From positions 552,999 through 616,998 of the forward strand of contig NZ_KL591002.1 in the NCBI RefSeq assembly GCF_000716335.1: a DNA stretch of 64,000 bases. Reading direction: 5' to 3'. Positions 41,484 to 49,457 of this stretch are shown piece after piece (position 1 is the first letter of the stretch; every line of letters begins with the position of its first letter). A program made the translations under genes and the position numbers. Under the pieces are notes generated by a model. It ran no database searches. It saw only the letters and a program-made list of their open reading frames with translations, and was not told the origin of the DNA. The DNA is from Streptomyces sp. NRRL S-118. GTDB taxonomy: Bacteria > Actinomycetota > Actinomycetes > Streptomycetales > Streptomycetaceae.

Positions 41484-42920
41484 CTAGAAGGGGTCGAAGC
41501 CCTCGAATTCGCGCTGGGCCTCGTCGCGTTCGGCCTCGCGGTCCTTGCGGCGCTGAGCCGCGGGACGCGGCGCCTCGAAGCGGTGGTCCTCGCCGCGGCG
41601 GCCGAGCATCTCCGCGCCCGCCATCATCGTGGGCTCCCAGTCGAAGACGACCGCGTTCTCCTCGGGGCCGATCGCCACGCCGTCACCCGCGCGGGCGCCC
41701 GCCTTCATCAACTCGTCCTCGACACCGAGGCGGTTGAGGCGGTCCGCGAGGTACCCGACGGCCTCGTCGTTGTTGAAGTCCGTCTGCCGCACCCAGCGCT
41801 CCGGCTTCTCGCCGCGCACCCGGTACAGCCCGTCCTCCTCGCGCGTGACCGTGAAGCCGGCGTCGTCGACCGCCTTCGGGCGGATGACGATCCGGGTGGC
41901 CTCCTCCTTCGGCCTGGCCGCACGCGCCTTCGCGACGATGTCGGCCAGCGCGAAGGACAGCTCCTTCAGACCGGTGCGGGCCACGGCCGACACCTCGAAG
42001 ACGCGGTAGCCGCGCGCCTCCAGGTCCGGGCGGATCATGTCCGCGAGGTCCTTGCCGTCCGGGATGTCGATCTTGTTGAGGACGACGAGCCGCGGACGGT
42101 CGTCGAGGCCGCCGTACTGCCGCAGCTCCTCCTCGATGACGTCGAGGTCGGAGACCGGGTCGCGGTCGGACTCCAGCGTCGCCGTGTCCAGGACGTGCAC
42201 CAGCACCGAGCAGCGCTCGACGTGCCGCAGGAACTCCAGGCCGAGGCCGCGGCCCTGGCTGGCGCCCGGGATGAGACCGGGCACGTCCGCGATCGTGTAG
42301 ACGGTCGAGCCGGCGGTCACCACGCCCAGGTTGGGCACGAGGGTCGTGAACGGGTAGTCCGCGATCTTCGGCTTGGCGGCGGAGAGCACCGAGATCAGCG
42401 ACGACTTGCCGGCGCTGGGGTAGCCGACCAGCGCCACGTCGGCGACGGTCTTCAGCTCCAGCACGATGTCGTCGGCGTGACCCGGCTCGCCCAGCAGCGC
42501 GAAGCCCGGGGCCTTGCGGCGCGCGGAGGCCAGTGCGGCGTTGCCGAGGCCGCCGCGGCCGCCCTGGGCGGCGACGTACGTGGTGCCCTGGCCGACCAGG
42601 TCGGCGAGCACCTCGCCGCTGCGGTCCAGCACGACCGTGCCGTCCGGCACCGGCAGGACCAGGTCCTGGCCGTCCTTGCCGGAGCGGTTTCCGCCCTCGC
42701 CGGGCTTGCCGTTGGTCGCCTTGCGGTGCGGCGAGTGGTGGTAGTCCAGCAGCGTGGTGACCGACTGGTCGACGACCAGGATCACATCGCCACCGCGCCC
42801 GCCGTTGCCCCCGTCGGGGCCGCCGAGCGGCTTGAACTTCTCACGGTGGACGGAGGCACAGCCGTGGCCTCCGTTACCCGCGGCGACATGCAGCTCGACG
42901 CGGTCCACGAAGGTGGTCAT
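41484..42920 (-). CDS. obgE: Obg/CgtA GTPase
   Basis: 478 residues, ATG with GGAGG-type SD. The Obg fold at the N-terminus is glycine-rich ([16 protein letters not shown]). The G domain has [18 protein letters not shown] and NKID. The C-terminal OCT domain is present ([24 protein letters not shown]), and the tail ends REFEGFDPF. Obg is an essential 50S-assembly GTPase that responds to the GTP/GDP level, and in Streptomyces it influences the onset of sporulation. It is cotranscribed after rplU and rpmA. Confidence 0.98.
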   Translation of the reverse strand: MTTFVDRVELHVAAGNGGHGCASVHREKFKPLGGPDGGNGGRGGDVILVVDQSVTTLLDYHHSPHRKATNGKPGEGGNRSGKDGQDLVLPVPDGTVVLDRSGEVLADLVGQGTTYVAAQGGRGGLGNAALASARRKAPGFALLGEPGHADDIVLELKTVADVALVGYPSAGKSSLISVLSAAKPKIADYPFTTLVPNLGVVTAGSTVYTIADVPGLIPGASQGRGLGLEFLRHVERCSVLVHVLDTATLESDRDPVSDLDVIEEELRQYGGLDDRPRLVVLNKIDIPDGKDLADMIRPDLEARGYRVFEVSAVARTGLKELSFALADIVAKARAARPKEEATRIVIRPKAVDDAGFTVTREEDGLYRVRGEKPERWVRQTDFNNDEAVGYLADRLNRLGVEDELMKAGARAGDGVAIGPEENAVVFDWEPTMMAGAEMLGRRGEDHRFEAPRPAAQRRKDREAERDEAQREFEGFDPF

Positions 42921-42983
42921 GTCCTGTGCCTCCAGTTACGTAGGTCGTACGTGTACGGATATGTCTTCGGTGCAACAAGCGAA

Positions 42984-43022
42984 AGGCGGACCCGCTTCCC
43001 GAACGGGAAGTGAGGTCCGCCT
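42984..43022 (-). terminator. Hairpin between rpmA and obgE (partial terminator or processing site)
   Basis: AGGCGGACC/GGTCCGCCT outer stem with an inner CTTCCCG/CGGGAAG stem, followed on the minus strand by TTTCGCTTGTT. It lies 14 bases after the rpmA stop, inside the operon, so it could reduce obgE expression relative to the ribosomal genes. Confidence 0.65.
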
Positions 43023-43035
43023 CCGCGAAAGTGGA

Positions 43036-43290
43036 TCAGGCAGCCGGAACGATGTTCACGACCTTGCGACCACGGTGCGTGCCGAACTGCACGGCACCGG
43101 CCTGCAGCGCGAACAGCGTGTCGTCGCCGCCACGGCCCACGCCCGAACCGGGGTGGAAGTGGGTACCACGCTGGCGGACCAGGATCTCACCGGCGTTGAC
43201 GACCTGACCGCCGAAGCGCTTCACGCCGAGCCGCTGAGCGTTGGAGTCGCGACCGTTCCGGGTGGACGATGCGCCCTTCTTGTGTGCCAT
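43036..43290 (-). CDS. rpmA: 50S ribosomal protein L27
   Basis: 84 residues, starting [20 protein letters not shown], with the conserved [23 protein letters not shown] core. L27 reaches the peptidyl-transferase centre. It starts 15 bases after the rplU stop. There is no N-terminal cleavage extension as found in Firmicutes. Confidence 0.98.
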   Translation of the reverse strand: MAHKKGASSTRNGRDSNAQRLGVKRFGGQVVNAGEILVRQRGTHFHPGSGVGRGGDDTLFALQAGAVQFGTHRGRKVVNIVPAA

Positions 43291-43304
43291 GTCTCCTCAG
43301 TCCC

Positions 43305-43625
43305 TTACTTCGCAGCCGTCGGGATCGCCGTGACCTTGATCGCCGTGTACTGCTGGCGGTGGCCCTGACGACGGCGGTAGCCGGTCTTGTTCTTGTAGCG
43401 CAGGATGTCGATCTTGGCGCCCTTGTGGTGGTCCACGACCTCGGCCTGGACCTTGATGCCGGCCAGCACCCACGGGTCGCTGGTCACGGAGTCGCCGTCG
43501 ACAACGAGCAGGGTCGAGAGCTCGACCGTGTCGCCAACCTTGGCAGTGGAAATCTTGTCAACCTCAACGATGTCGCCGACAGCAACCTTGTGCTGGCGAC
43601 CACCGCTGCGCACGATGGCGTACAC
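43305..43625 (-). CDS. rplU: 50S ribosomal protein L21
   Basis: 106 residues from the GTG at 43625 ([18 protein letters not shown]), with GAGGAGAG upstream; the open frame upstream is not conserved. The C-terminal [17 protein letters not shown] is the L21 rRNA-binding signature. It is first gene of rplU-rpmA-obgE. In the Streptomyces genomes I recall, rne lies close upstream; here about 17 kb of surface-polymer genes intervene. Confidence 0.98.
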   Translation of the reverse strand: MYAIVRSGGRQHKVAVGDIVEVDKISTAKVGDTVELSTLLVVDGDSVTSDPWVLAGIKVQAEVVDHHKGAKIDILRYKNKTGYRRRQGHRQQYTAIKVTAIPTAAK

Positions 43626-43860
43626 GCGGATCTCTCCTCGCTCGGAACGGAAACCCCTGACGCCAGCCGCTCGCACGGACCGGCGGGTCCGTGACTGTCC
43701 GGATGGATGAACGGCCTCCCCGGGCGGGGCCCGGGGGTGGGTGCTCAGGAGTTGGCGCGCATGGAAACACGCCGACGGTCAAGATTACGGTCCTGCTCCG
43801 TGCGGGTCAAACCGGCCAGGGGTGACCCGCCGCGCCCGGCGGCGGGGTTCGATACGGACC

Positions 43861-44340
43861 GTGCCCCTGCGCTCGTTGATCACCCTGCCCCGCCCGCTGC
43901 GCCACGCCCCCTCCACCGGCGCCGGCCTGCCGCCCGACGAGGCGGTTCCCCTCGACGCCCTGGCCGGCCCCGCGCTCGGTGCCGCCCTGACGGCCGCGGC
44001 CGCCGGCCACCACGGCCCGGCCCGTGCGCCGCCGGCCGCGACGCGCCGGGGCGCCGAGCGGGAGCGCCGCAGCGGCTGCGTGTCCGGCGTGCCGGTGCCC
44101 GCCGTGTCCGCGATCGGCAGCACGTGGCCGACCTGGTCGTACGAGTGGTTCGATTCCTTGGCCGGTCCGGAGGTGGAACCCTGGATGTCCCACAGGGATC
44201 GGGTGAGTCGATCGGTGCCCCTCCCGTACGCGAAGGTCTGCCGGTTCTTCCTGCCTCCGTCGGACAGTTCCGGCTGGAGCAGTTGGCTGGCGCTGGAGTG
44301 GACGGTGTGCGTCACGTACGAAGAGAGAGCGCGGCTATAG
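43861..44340 (+). CDS. Possible 159-residue protein of unknown function
   Basis: From GTG 43861 (VPLRSLITLPRPLRHAPSTG) the frame has strong third-position GC bias, especially over the first 60 codons. Its second half is rich in Trp and Phe (STWPTWSYEWFDSLAGPEVEPW, SSGWSSWLALEWTVC). It ends in TAG at 44338. There is no good SD and no family is recognised. It adjoins decayed genes, so it may be a remnant or a fusion of fragments. The opposite-strand frames here lack coding bias. Confidence 0.35.
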   Translation: MPLRSLITLPRPLRHAPSTGAGLPPDEAVPLDALAGPALGAALTAAAAGHHGPARAPPAATRRGAERERRSGCVSGVPVPAVSAIGSTWPTWSYEWFDSLAGPEVEPWMSHRDRVSRSVPLPYAKVCRFFLPPSDSSGWSSWLALEWTVCVTYEERARL

Positions 44341-44381
44341 CGCCCTGGGACGCGGGAACCGCGTACGCCGTCTTCAGCGGC

Positions 44382-44571
44382 CGGTGGACACGCGAGTTCC
44401 TCTCGCGCGGTGGAAGCCTGTACTCGCGGCTCCCGCTCGGTGTGCCCATGCGTGACGTCACGGGCGGGTACCGGGCGTTCCGGCGCCGGACGCTGGAAGG
44501 AATCGGCATGGAGCGCGCCGCCTCCCAGGGGTACTGCTTCCAGGTGGACCTCGCCCGCGGCACCGAGGGCG
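44382..44571 (+). pseudogene. Fragment of polyprenol-phosphate mannose synthase (Ppm1/DPM1-like GT2)
   Basis: About 60 codons read REFLSRGGSLYSRLPLG, then MRDVTGGYRAFRRRTLEG and ASQGYCFQVDLA, the diagnostic central part of dolichol/polyprenol-phosphate mannosyltransferases. The N-terminal half with the DxD motif and the last 60 or so residues are missing. At about 44562 the frame runs into unrelated sequence, and from 44572 a second remnant begins. This is a deletion relic. Confidence 0.75.
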
Positions 44572-45114
44572 AACGAATGCGTCGTGCAGGGTGCCTTGTG
44601 CAAGTACGCGTTCACCGTACCGGCCCCTCCTCGTCGCCGTCCTCGTCGCGCCGCTGGGCTGGTGCGCGTGGTTCGCCTGGGTCGGGTACCGGGCGGGTGA
44701 CTGGCGCGGATACTTCCAGGTGCAGGAGAAGTGGGGCAGCGCCTTCGACGGCGGCCGCTTCACCTTCCACCGGATCGCGGACATCTTCCTGCAGCGGTCC
44801 CTCACACTGAACACCGTCGTAGTGGCCGCCACGATCATCAGCGCGGTGGTGCTGTTCGTCCTCTGCGTCCAGCAGCGGCAGCACCCCGCTCTCCTGATCT
44901 ACGCCGGGGTGCTCCTGCTCATCGCGGTGGGTGGGGAAGGTTACTCCACTCCGAAGCACGGTTCCTGCTGCCGGCCTTTCCGCTGCTCCTCCCGGTAGCC
45001 CAGGCCCTCGCAAGGACACGCCCCCGGACGGCGTACACCCTGCTCGCGGCCAGCACCATGCTGTCCAGCGCTTACGGTGTCTACCTCATGCTGGTATGGC
45101 AGCGCTCCCCGTGA
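44572..45114 (+). pseudogene. Deleted and frameshifted PIG-V-like mannosyltransferase
   Basis: Three pieces match the intact gene at 46046-47263 in order. A short piece in one frame (ECVVQGALCKYAF against CPVQGELCRYAF) comes first. After a gap of roughly 180 residues, a long piece follows in another frame from about 44606 (VAPLGWCAWFAWVGYRAGDW, AFDGGRFTFHR). After a frameshift near 44940, the tail ends SSAYGVYLMLVWQRSP and stops at 45114. The start and first half of the protein are lost. With the adjacent Ppm fragment, this looks like a decayed mannosyl-transfer gene pair. Confidence 0.8.
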
Positions 45115-45181
45115 AATCCGACGCGTGGACACTGCCACGTATGCTCACGGCGAAGCCGACGCACCGGAAAGAGACAGTGAC

Positions 45182-45784
45182 GTGAACTACAGGGTCCAGC
45201 CCACCGCCCAGGTCGCCGACACCGCCGAGATCGGCGCCGGGAGCAGCGTGTGGGAGCTCGCGCAGATCCGCGAGGGAGCGAAGCTCGGCGAGGGCTGCGT
45301 GATCGGCCGCGGTGCGTACGTGGGCACCGGCGTACGCATCGGCAACAACGTGAAGCTCCAGAACTACGCCCTCGTCTACGAGCCGGCCGAGCTGGAGGAC
45401 GGCGTCTTCGTCGGTCCGGCGGTCGTGCTCACCAACGACCACAACCCGCGCTCCGTCGACCCCGAGGGAAAGCAGAAGCGCGGGGGCGACTGGGAGGCCG
45501 TCGGCGTGAAGGTCGCCGAGGGCGCCTCGCTCGGGGCGCGCTCGGTGTGCGTGGCGCCGGTGCGCGTCGGCCGCTGGGCGATGGTCGCCGCGGGCGCGGT
45601 CGTCACCAAGGACGTCCCCGACTTCGCGCTGGTCGTGGGTGTCCCGGCGCGGCAGATCGGCTGGGTCGGCCGGGCCGGCGTGCGGCTGGTGGAGCGGGAC
45701 GGCGAGCCGGGCGTGTGGGAGTGCCCGCAGACGGGCGCGCTGTACGACGAGAAGGACGGCGCCCTGGCGGAGCGCACCGCGTAG
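45182..45784 (+). CDS. Hexapeptide-repeat N-acetyltransferase (WbpD/WlbB-like)
   Basis: 200 residues from the GTG at 45182 (AAAGAGA upstream). A left-handed beta-helix is built from hexapeptides (IGAGSSVWELAQIREGAKLG, IGRGAYVGTGVRIGNNVKLQNYA, LGARSVCVAPVRVG). The TNDHNPRS loop is typical of acyltransferases that acetylate the 3-amino group of UDP-2-acetamido-3-amino-uronates. The C-terminus adds a small module with one Cys. With the dehydrogenase, oxidoreductase and aminotransferase at 53.6-60.2 kb, it supplies the last step to UDP-GlcNAc(3NAc)A. It follows the pseudogene pair and precedes the PIG-V-like gene on the same strand. Confidence 0.88.
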   Translation: MNYRVQPTAQVADTAEIGAGSSVWELAQIREGAKLGEGCVIGRGAYVGTGVRIGNNVKLQNYALVYEPAELEDGVFVGPAVVLTNDHNPRSVDPEGKQKRGGDWEAVGVKVAEGASLGARSVCVAPVRVGRWAMVAAGAVVTKDVPDFALVVGVPARQIGWVGRAGVRLVERDGEPGVWECPQTGALYDEKDGALAERTA

Positions 45785-45815
45785 GGCGCGCCACGCAGGG
45801 CACCCGGCGCATCGG

Positions 45816-45846
45816 CGGCCGGCTCCGGATCGACGGGAGCCGGCCG
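45816..45846 (+). terminator. Terminator after the acetyltransferase gene
   Basis: Perfect 11-base stem CGGCCGGCTCC with its complement and a nine-base loop, 31 bases after the stop, followed by CTTCG. Confidence 0.65.
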
Positions 45847-46045
45847 CTTCGCCGTGCCCCGGTCCCGCTCGTACCCGGGTCCCGCTCGCGCGGACGGCCC
45901 GTCAACACGCGGTGCGCGGGGCCGGACCGCCGTGCGCCGGGGTGGCGGCGGCACAATCTTCCCCACGGCACGCAACCGCGCCGCGTTCAAGGTGAATCTT
46001 CCTCTTTGCGACGACCCGTCCACGGACGCAAGAAAGTACGTGAGG

Positions 46046-47263
46046 ATGTCACAGGTTCAGCCCCGCACGAGGGTGTCCCCGTCCCCGCGCCCGCCCGCGA
46101 CCGGTACGGCACGGCCGAGGGGGCCAGGACCGGTACTCGCCGGCGCCGCGCGGCGCGCGTGGCCCGCGCTGGCCCTGTACGCCCTGGTCAGGACGGTCGG
46201 CGTGCTGGTGATCCTGCCGCACACCGACCGGACCGTGCTGCAGCTGCTGGCCGGCAGGTACGACACCACCTGGTACGTGCTGATCGCGGAGGAGGGCTAT
46301 CCGGCGACCTGCCCCGTGCAGGGTGAGCTGTGCCGCTACGCGTTCTTCCCGCTGTACCCCGGCATGATCCGCACGGTGACCGCGCTGACGCCGCTGTCCG
46401 CGCAGTGGGCCGCCTGGCTCATCGCGGTCGCGGCGTCGCTGGCCGCCGCCTGGGGCGTGTACGCCGTCGTGGAGCGGGTCGCCGGGCGGCGGGCCGGGCT
46501 CGTCACGGTCGTGCTGTGGGGCCTGGTGCCGCACGCCGTGGTGGAGTCCATGGCGTACACCGAGGCCCTCTTCACGGCGATCGCCGCCTGGGCGCTGTAC
46601 GCGGTGCTGACGCGCCGCTGGATCACGGCCGGGGTGCTGGCCGTGCTGGCGGGGCTGACGCGCCCGCCGGGCGCTGCCGTCGCCGCCACGGTGGTGCTGT
46701 GCGCCCTGTGGGCGCTGTGGTCGGAGCGGCGGCCCGCAGGACCGGCCGGGCAGGGACCGCGGCAGGTGGCGCGCCCGGTGGCGGCGGTGGTGCTGGCTCC
46801 GCTGGGATGGCTGTTCTGGTTCGGCTGGGTGGGGTACCGGGCCGGGCGCTGGGACGGCTACCTGCGGGTGCAGGAGCGCTGGGGGACGTCGTTCGACGGG
46901 GGCAGGTTCACCCTGCACCGGATGACGCAGGTCTTCACGCAGCAGACGGTGCTCCTGGACTCGGTGGTGATCGCGGCGACGATCACCATGGCCGTGGTCC
47001 TGCTGGTGGTCTGCCACCTGCAACGGCTGCCGGCGCCGCTGCTGATCCACGCCACGCTGATCGTGCTGATCACCGTCGGCTGCGCCGGGTACTTCCACTC
47101 CAAGGCCCGGTTCCTGATCCCCGCCTTCGTCCTGCTGATCCCCCTGGCGAAGCCGCTGGCCCGGGCGCGTCCGGCGGTGGTGTGCACCCTCCTGACAGGC
47201 GCGGCGCTGATATCGAACGCGTACGGGATCTACCTGCTGACCGTCTCCGACCACTCGCCCTGA
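46046..47263 (+). CDS. PIG-V-like polytopic mannosyltransferase
   Basis: 405 residues from the ATG at 46046 (AAGAAAG about ten bases upstream; GTGAGG touches the ATG). About eight to ten membrane helices. Family motifs are YDTTWYVLIAEEGY in the first outer loop and RYAFFPLYPGMIR. A long loop carries RVQERWGTSFDGGRFTLHR. GT76/PIG-V relatives transfer mannose from a polyprenyl-phosphate donor on the outer membrane face. The donor synthase (Ppm) fragment next door is broken, so the donor must come from elsewhere in the genome. It is the intact relative of the remnant at 44572-45114. Confidence 0.85.
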   Translation: MSQVQPRTRVSPSPRPPATGTARPRGPGPVLAGAARRAWPALALYALVRTVGVLVILPHTDRTVLQLLAGRYDTTWYVLIAEEGYPATCPVQGELCRYAFFPLYPGMIRTVTALTPLSAQWAAWLIAVAASLAAAWGVYAVVERVAGRRAGLVTVVLWGLVPHAVVESMAYTEALFTAIAAWALYAVLTRRWITAGVLAVLAGLTRPPGAAVAATVVLCALWALWSERRPAGPAGQGPRQVARPVAAVVLAPLGWLFWFGWVGYRAGRWDGYLRVQERWGTSFDGGRFTLHRMTQVFTQQTVLLDSVVIAATITMAVVLLVVCHLQRLPAPLLIHATLIVLITVGCAGYFHSKARFLIPAFVLLIPLAKPLARARPAVVCTLLTGAALISNAYGIYLLTVSDHSP

Positions 47264-47276
47264 GGGAGCGGGAACG

Positions 47277-47312
47277 CCGAAGGCCCGGGCTCCGCGGAGC
47301 CCAGGCCTTCGG
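47277..47312. terminator. Bidirectional terminator between convergent genes
   Basis: CCGAAGGCC/GGCCTTCGG outer stem and GGGCTCC/GGAGCCC inner stem with a two-base loop, midway between the stops at 47263 (+) and 47328 (-). Confidence 0.8.
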
Positions 47313-47327
47313 CCCTGTCGCCGTGTC

Positions 47328-49457
47328 TCAGTCGCCGAGCAGCAAGCGGTCGAACTGCGGGCTGATCACCGACCAGTCCCAGGTCGCCAGCGAGTGCTTC
47401 GCCGCCGCGGCCGTCGCCTCGCGCCAGTCCTCCTCGGAGGCGGTCATGGCCAGGATCCGGTCCGCGGCCTCGCGCTCCGAGCCGACGACCCAGTCGGCGG
47501 GGAAGAGGGTCCGCGCGCCGTTCTCCTTGTCGGCGAAGAACGGCCAGTCGCGCACGACCGGCAGCGCACCGCTGACCGCGCCCTCGACGAGCCCGCAGTG
47601 GAAGCTCTCGCGGACCGAGGAGCTGAGTATCACGCCCACCCGGGTCAGCGCCCCGGGCACGTCCTCGGTGCGGCCGACCAGCTCGACGGCGTCCGCGAGC
47701 TCGGCGAGGTCCTTCTGCAGCAGGTCGTCGTAGGCGCGGGCGGCCGGACTGGCCTTGCGGTCCAGGCCGTTGCCGATGACGACGAGACGGTAGCGCTCGT
47801 CGCGCTCCCGCAGCAGCCGCAGCACCTCCAGGGCCCAGCGCGGGTCCTTGGCGACGGCGCTCACGCCGACCAGGCCGAGGGTGAAGCGGATGTCGCCGCT
47901 GTCCTTGTCGCGCTGGAAGCGCTCCAGGTCCATGGCGTTGGCGATGACGTGCAGGCCCGGGCCGCCCGGTTCGGCGAGCCGCGGCACGGTCTCGACGACG
48001 AGGTCGCGCAGGTGGTCACCGACGAAGACCATGTCGTCCACGCGGGAGGTGTCCACCAGGTGCGGCCAGAAGGTGAACGCCTCGTAGCTGTGCAGCCGTA
48101 CGACGATCCGGGTCGTGCCCGGGTCGGCCAGGGTGAACAGCGCGGCGGCGTTGGTGCACCAGTCGACGAAGACGGTGTCCGCCCAGTCCAGGTGCGGGCG
48201 CAGCGCCGCCTCGACCTGGTCGCCGAACGCCTTCTGCCCGCCCAGCGCGTACTCCATCATCCGCTGCCCGCCCTTGGCGAGCGGCCGCAGCGTCTCGTCG
48301 TCCTTGAGGTCGAGGAAACGGATCTCGACGCCCGGGTGGTCGGCGTACCGGTCGCGGATCGGCTGCAGGAAGTTGGCGTTGGAGTACGTGGTGACCAGCA
48401 GCCGCAGGGGCCGGCCGGCGGGCGCCGGGGCGGCGGGCCGCGTACGGCCCCGGGGCGCGCCGAGCGCCCGGAAGGCGGCCGAGGCGCGGAACGGCGCCAG
48501 GTAGCCGGCCGGGTCCGCGGCGAGCGGCGAGGTCAGCCGGTCGAAGTGGATCGACCGGTGGAAGGCGAGGGTCAGCGCGGAGGACAGTGCGGCGGCCGCG
48601 CCCTTCGCGTCGCCCTGCTGGTAGCGCTGGTCGGCGAGGGCGAGCGCCGCCTTGCAGGCGGTGGCGCGCAGCGCCGGGTCGTCGTGGCCGCGCGCCAGGT
48701 CGGCGCGGGCGGCCTCGGCGAGCAGGTCGGCGCGCAGTGCCTGGCTGGCGGTGCGCTGGGCGGCCGCGTTGAGGACCATGGTGGCGCCCGCCTTGCGGCC
48801 GCCCTTCGCCATGCTCGTGGAGACGCGGCGGGCCAGCTTGGCGCGCAGCCGGTCCGGCACCTTGGGTGCGACGACCGCGGTGCGCCACGCCTTCGCGCCG
48901 AGCGCGGTGCGCATCACGGCCGGGGAGGAGGCGCGGCGCAGGGCGGCACCCGCGCCCCGCCGGGCGGCCCGCCGGGTGGAGCGGGCGGCGACGACCGGGG
49001 ACGGCACGCTGCGCGCGGCGTCGCGCAGGGCGTAGTGGACGGGGCGCTCGCGGCGGGCCTCCAGGGCCTTGAGGGCGGGGGCGATGCCGAAGACGGCGTC
49101 GGCCCGCCGGTTGCGCTGGGCCAGGCGCCACACCGCGTACACGGCCGGGGCGTCCAGGGCGACGAGCACCTGGGCGCGGCGTCCGAACCGGCGCACCTGG
49201 CGGTCCTGCTCTATGCAGGCCCAGATCCGGCGCGGCCCGGAGAGCTTGGCGACGCGCTTCTCGAAGACGGGGCCGCGCTCGGCGGCCGCCTCGGTCAGCG
49301 AGCGCAGCCCGCCCAGGCCGAGTCCCGGCTCGATGTCCCCGGTGGCGAACAGGCCCACCAGCTCGACGGTGGCGCCCGCGGCGCGGAACTTCTCCAGCGA
49401 TGCCTTGAGGACCGCGGGCTGCGGCAGGGCGCCCGCGATCAGGAGTACGTGCGTCAT
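47328..49457 (-). CDS. Large glycosyltransferase with helical N-terminal half and GT4-like C-terminal half
   Basis: 709 residues. The first about 130 residues resemble a GT-B N-terminal Rossmann half (THVLLIAGALPQPAVLKASL). Residues 130-330 are Ala/Arg/Leu-rich, helical, without motifs. From about 345 a GT-B fold restarts (RLLVTTYSNANFLQP), with a C-terminal donor domain (LGLVGVSAVAKDPRWALEVLRLL, VELVGRTEDVPGAL, SSSVRESFHCGLVEGAVSGALPVV). The ATG overlaps the previous stop as ATGA, so it is coupled to the GT4 at 49454-50860. It probably adds sugars to the island's polymer; donor unknown. Confidence 0.82.
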   Translation of the reverse strand: MTHVLLIAGALPQPAVLKASLEKFRAAGATVELVGLFATGDIEPGLGLGGLRSLTEAAAERGPVFEKRVAKLSGPRRIWACIEQDRQVRRFGRRAQVLVALDAPAVYAVWRLAQRNRRADAVFGIAPALKALEARRERPVHYALRDAARSVPSPVVAARSTRRAARRGAGAALRRASSPAVMRTALGAKAWRTAVVAPKVPDRLRAKLARRVSTSMAKGGRKAGATMVLNAAAQRTASQALRADLLAEAARADLARGHDDPALRATACKAALALADQRYQQGDAKGAAAALSSALTLAFHRSIHFDRLTSPLAADPAGYLAPFRASAAFRALGAPRGRTRPAAPAPAGRPLRLLVTTYSNANFLQPIRDRYADHPGVEIRFLDLKDDETLRPLAKGGQRMMEYALGGQKAFGDQVEAALRPHLDWADTVFVDWCTNAAALFTLADPGTTRIVVRLHSYEAFTFWPHLVDTSRVDDMVFVGDHLRDLVVETVPRLAEPGGPGLHVIANAMDLERFQRDKDSGDIRFTLGLVGVSAVAKDPRWALEVLRLLRERDERYRLVVIGNGLDRKASPAARAYDDLLQKDLAELADAVELVGRTEDVPGALTRVGVILSSSVRESFHCGLVEGAVSGALPVVRDWPFFADKENGARTLFPADWVVGSEREAADRILAMTASEEDWREATAAAAKHSLATWDWSVISPQFDRLLLGD

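Noticed and set aside
43785..44615. 276-codon minus-strand frame over the pseudogene region
   Set aside because: Weak coding bias, and antisense to recognisable Ppm1 motifs on the plus strand.
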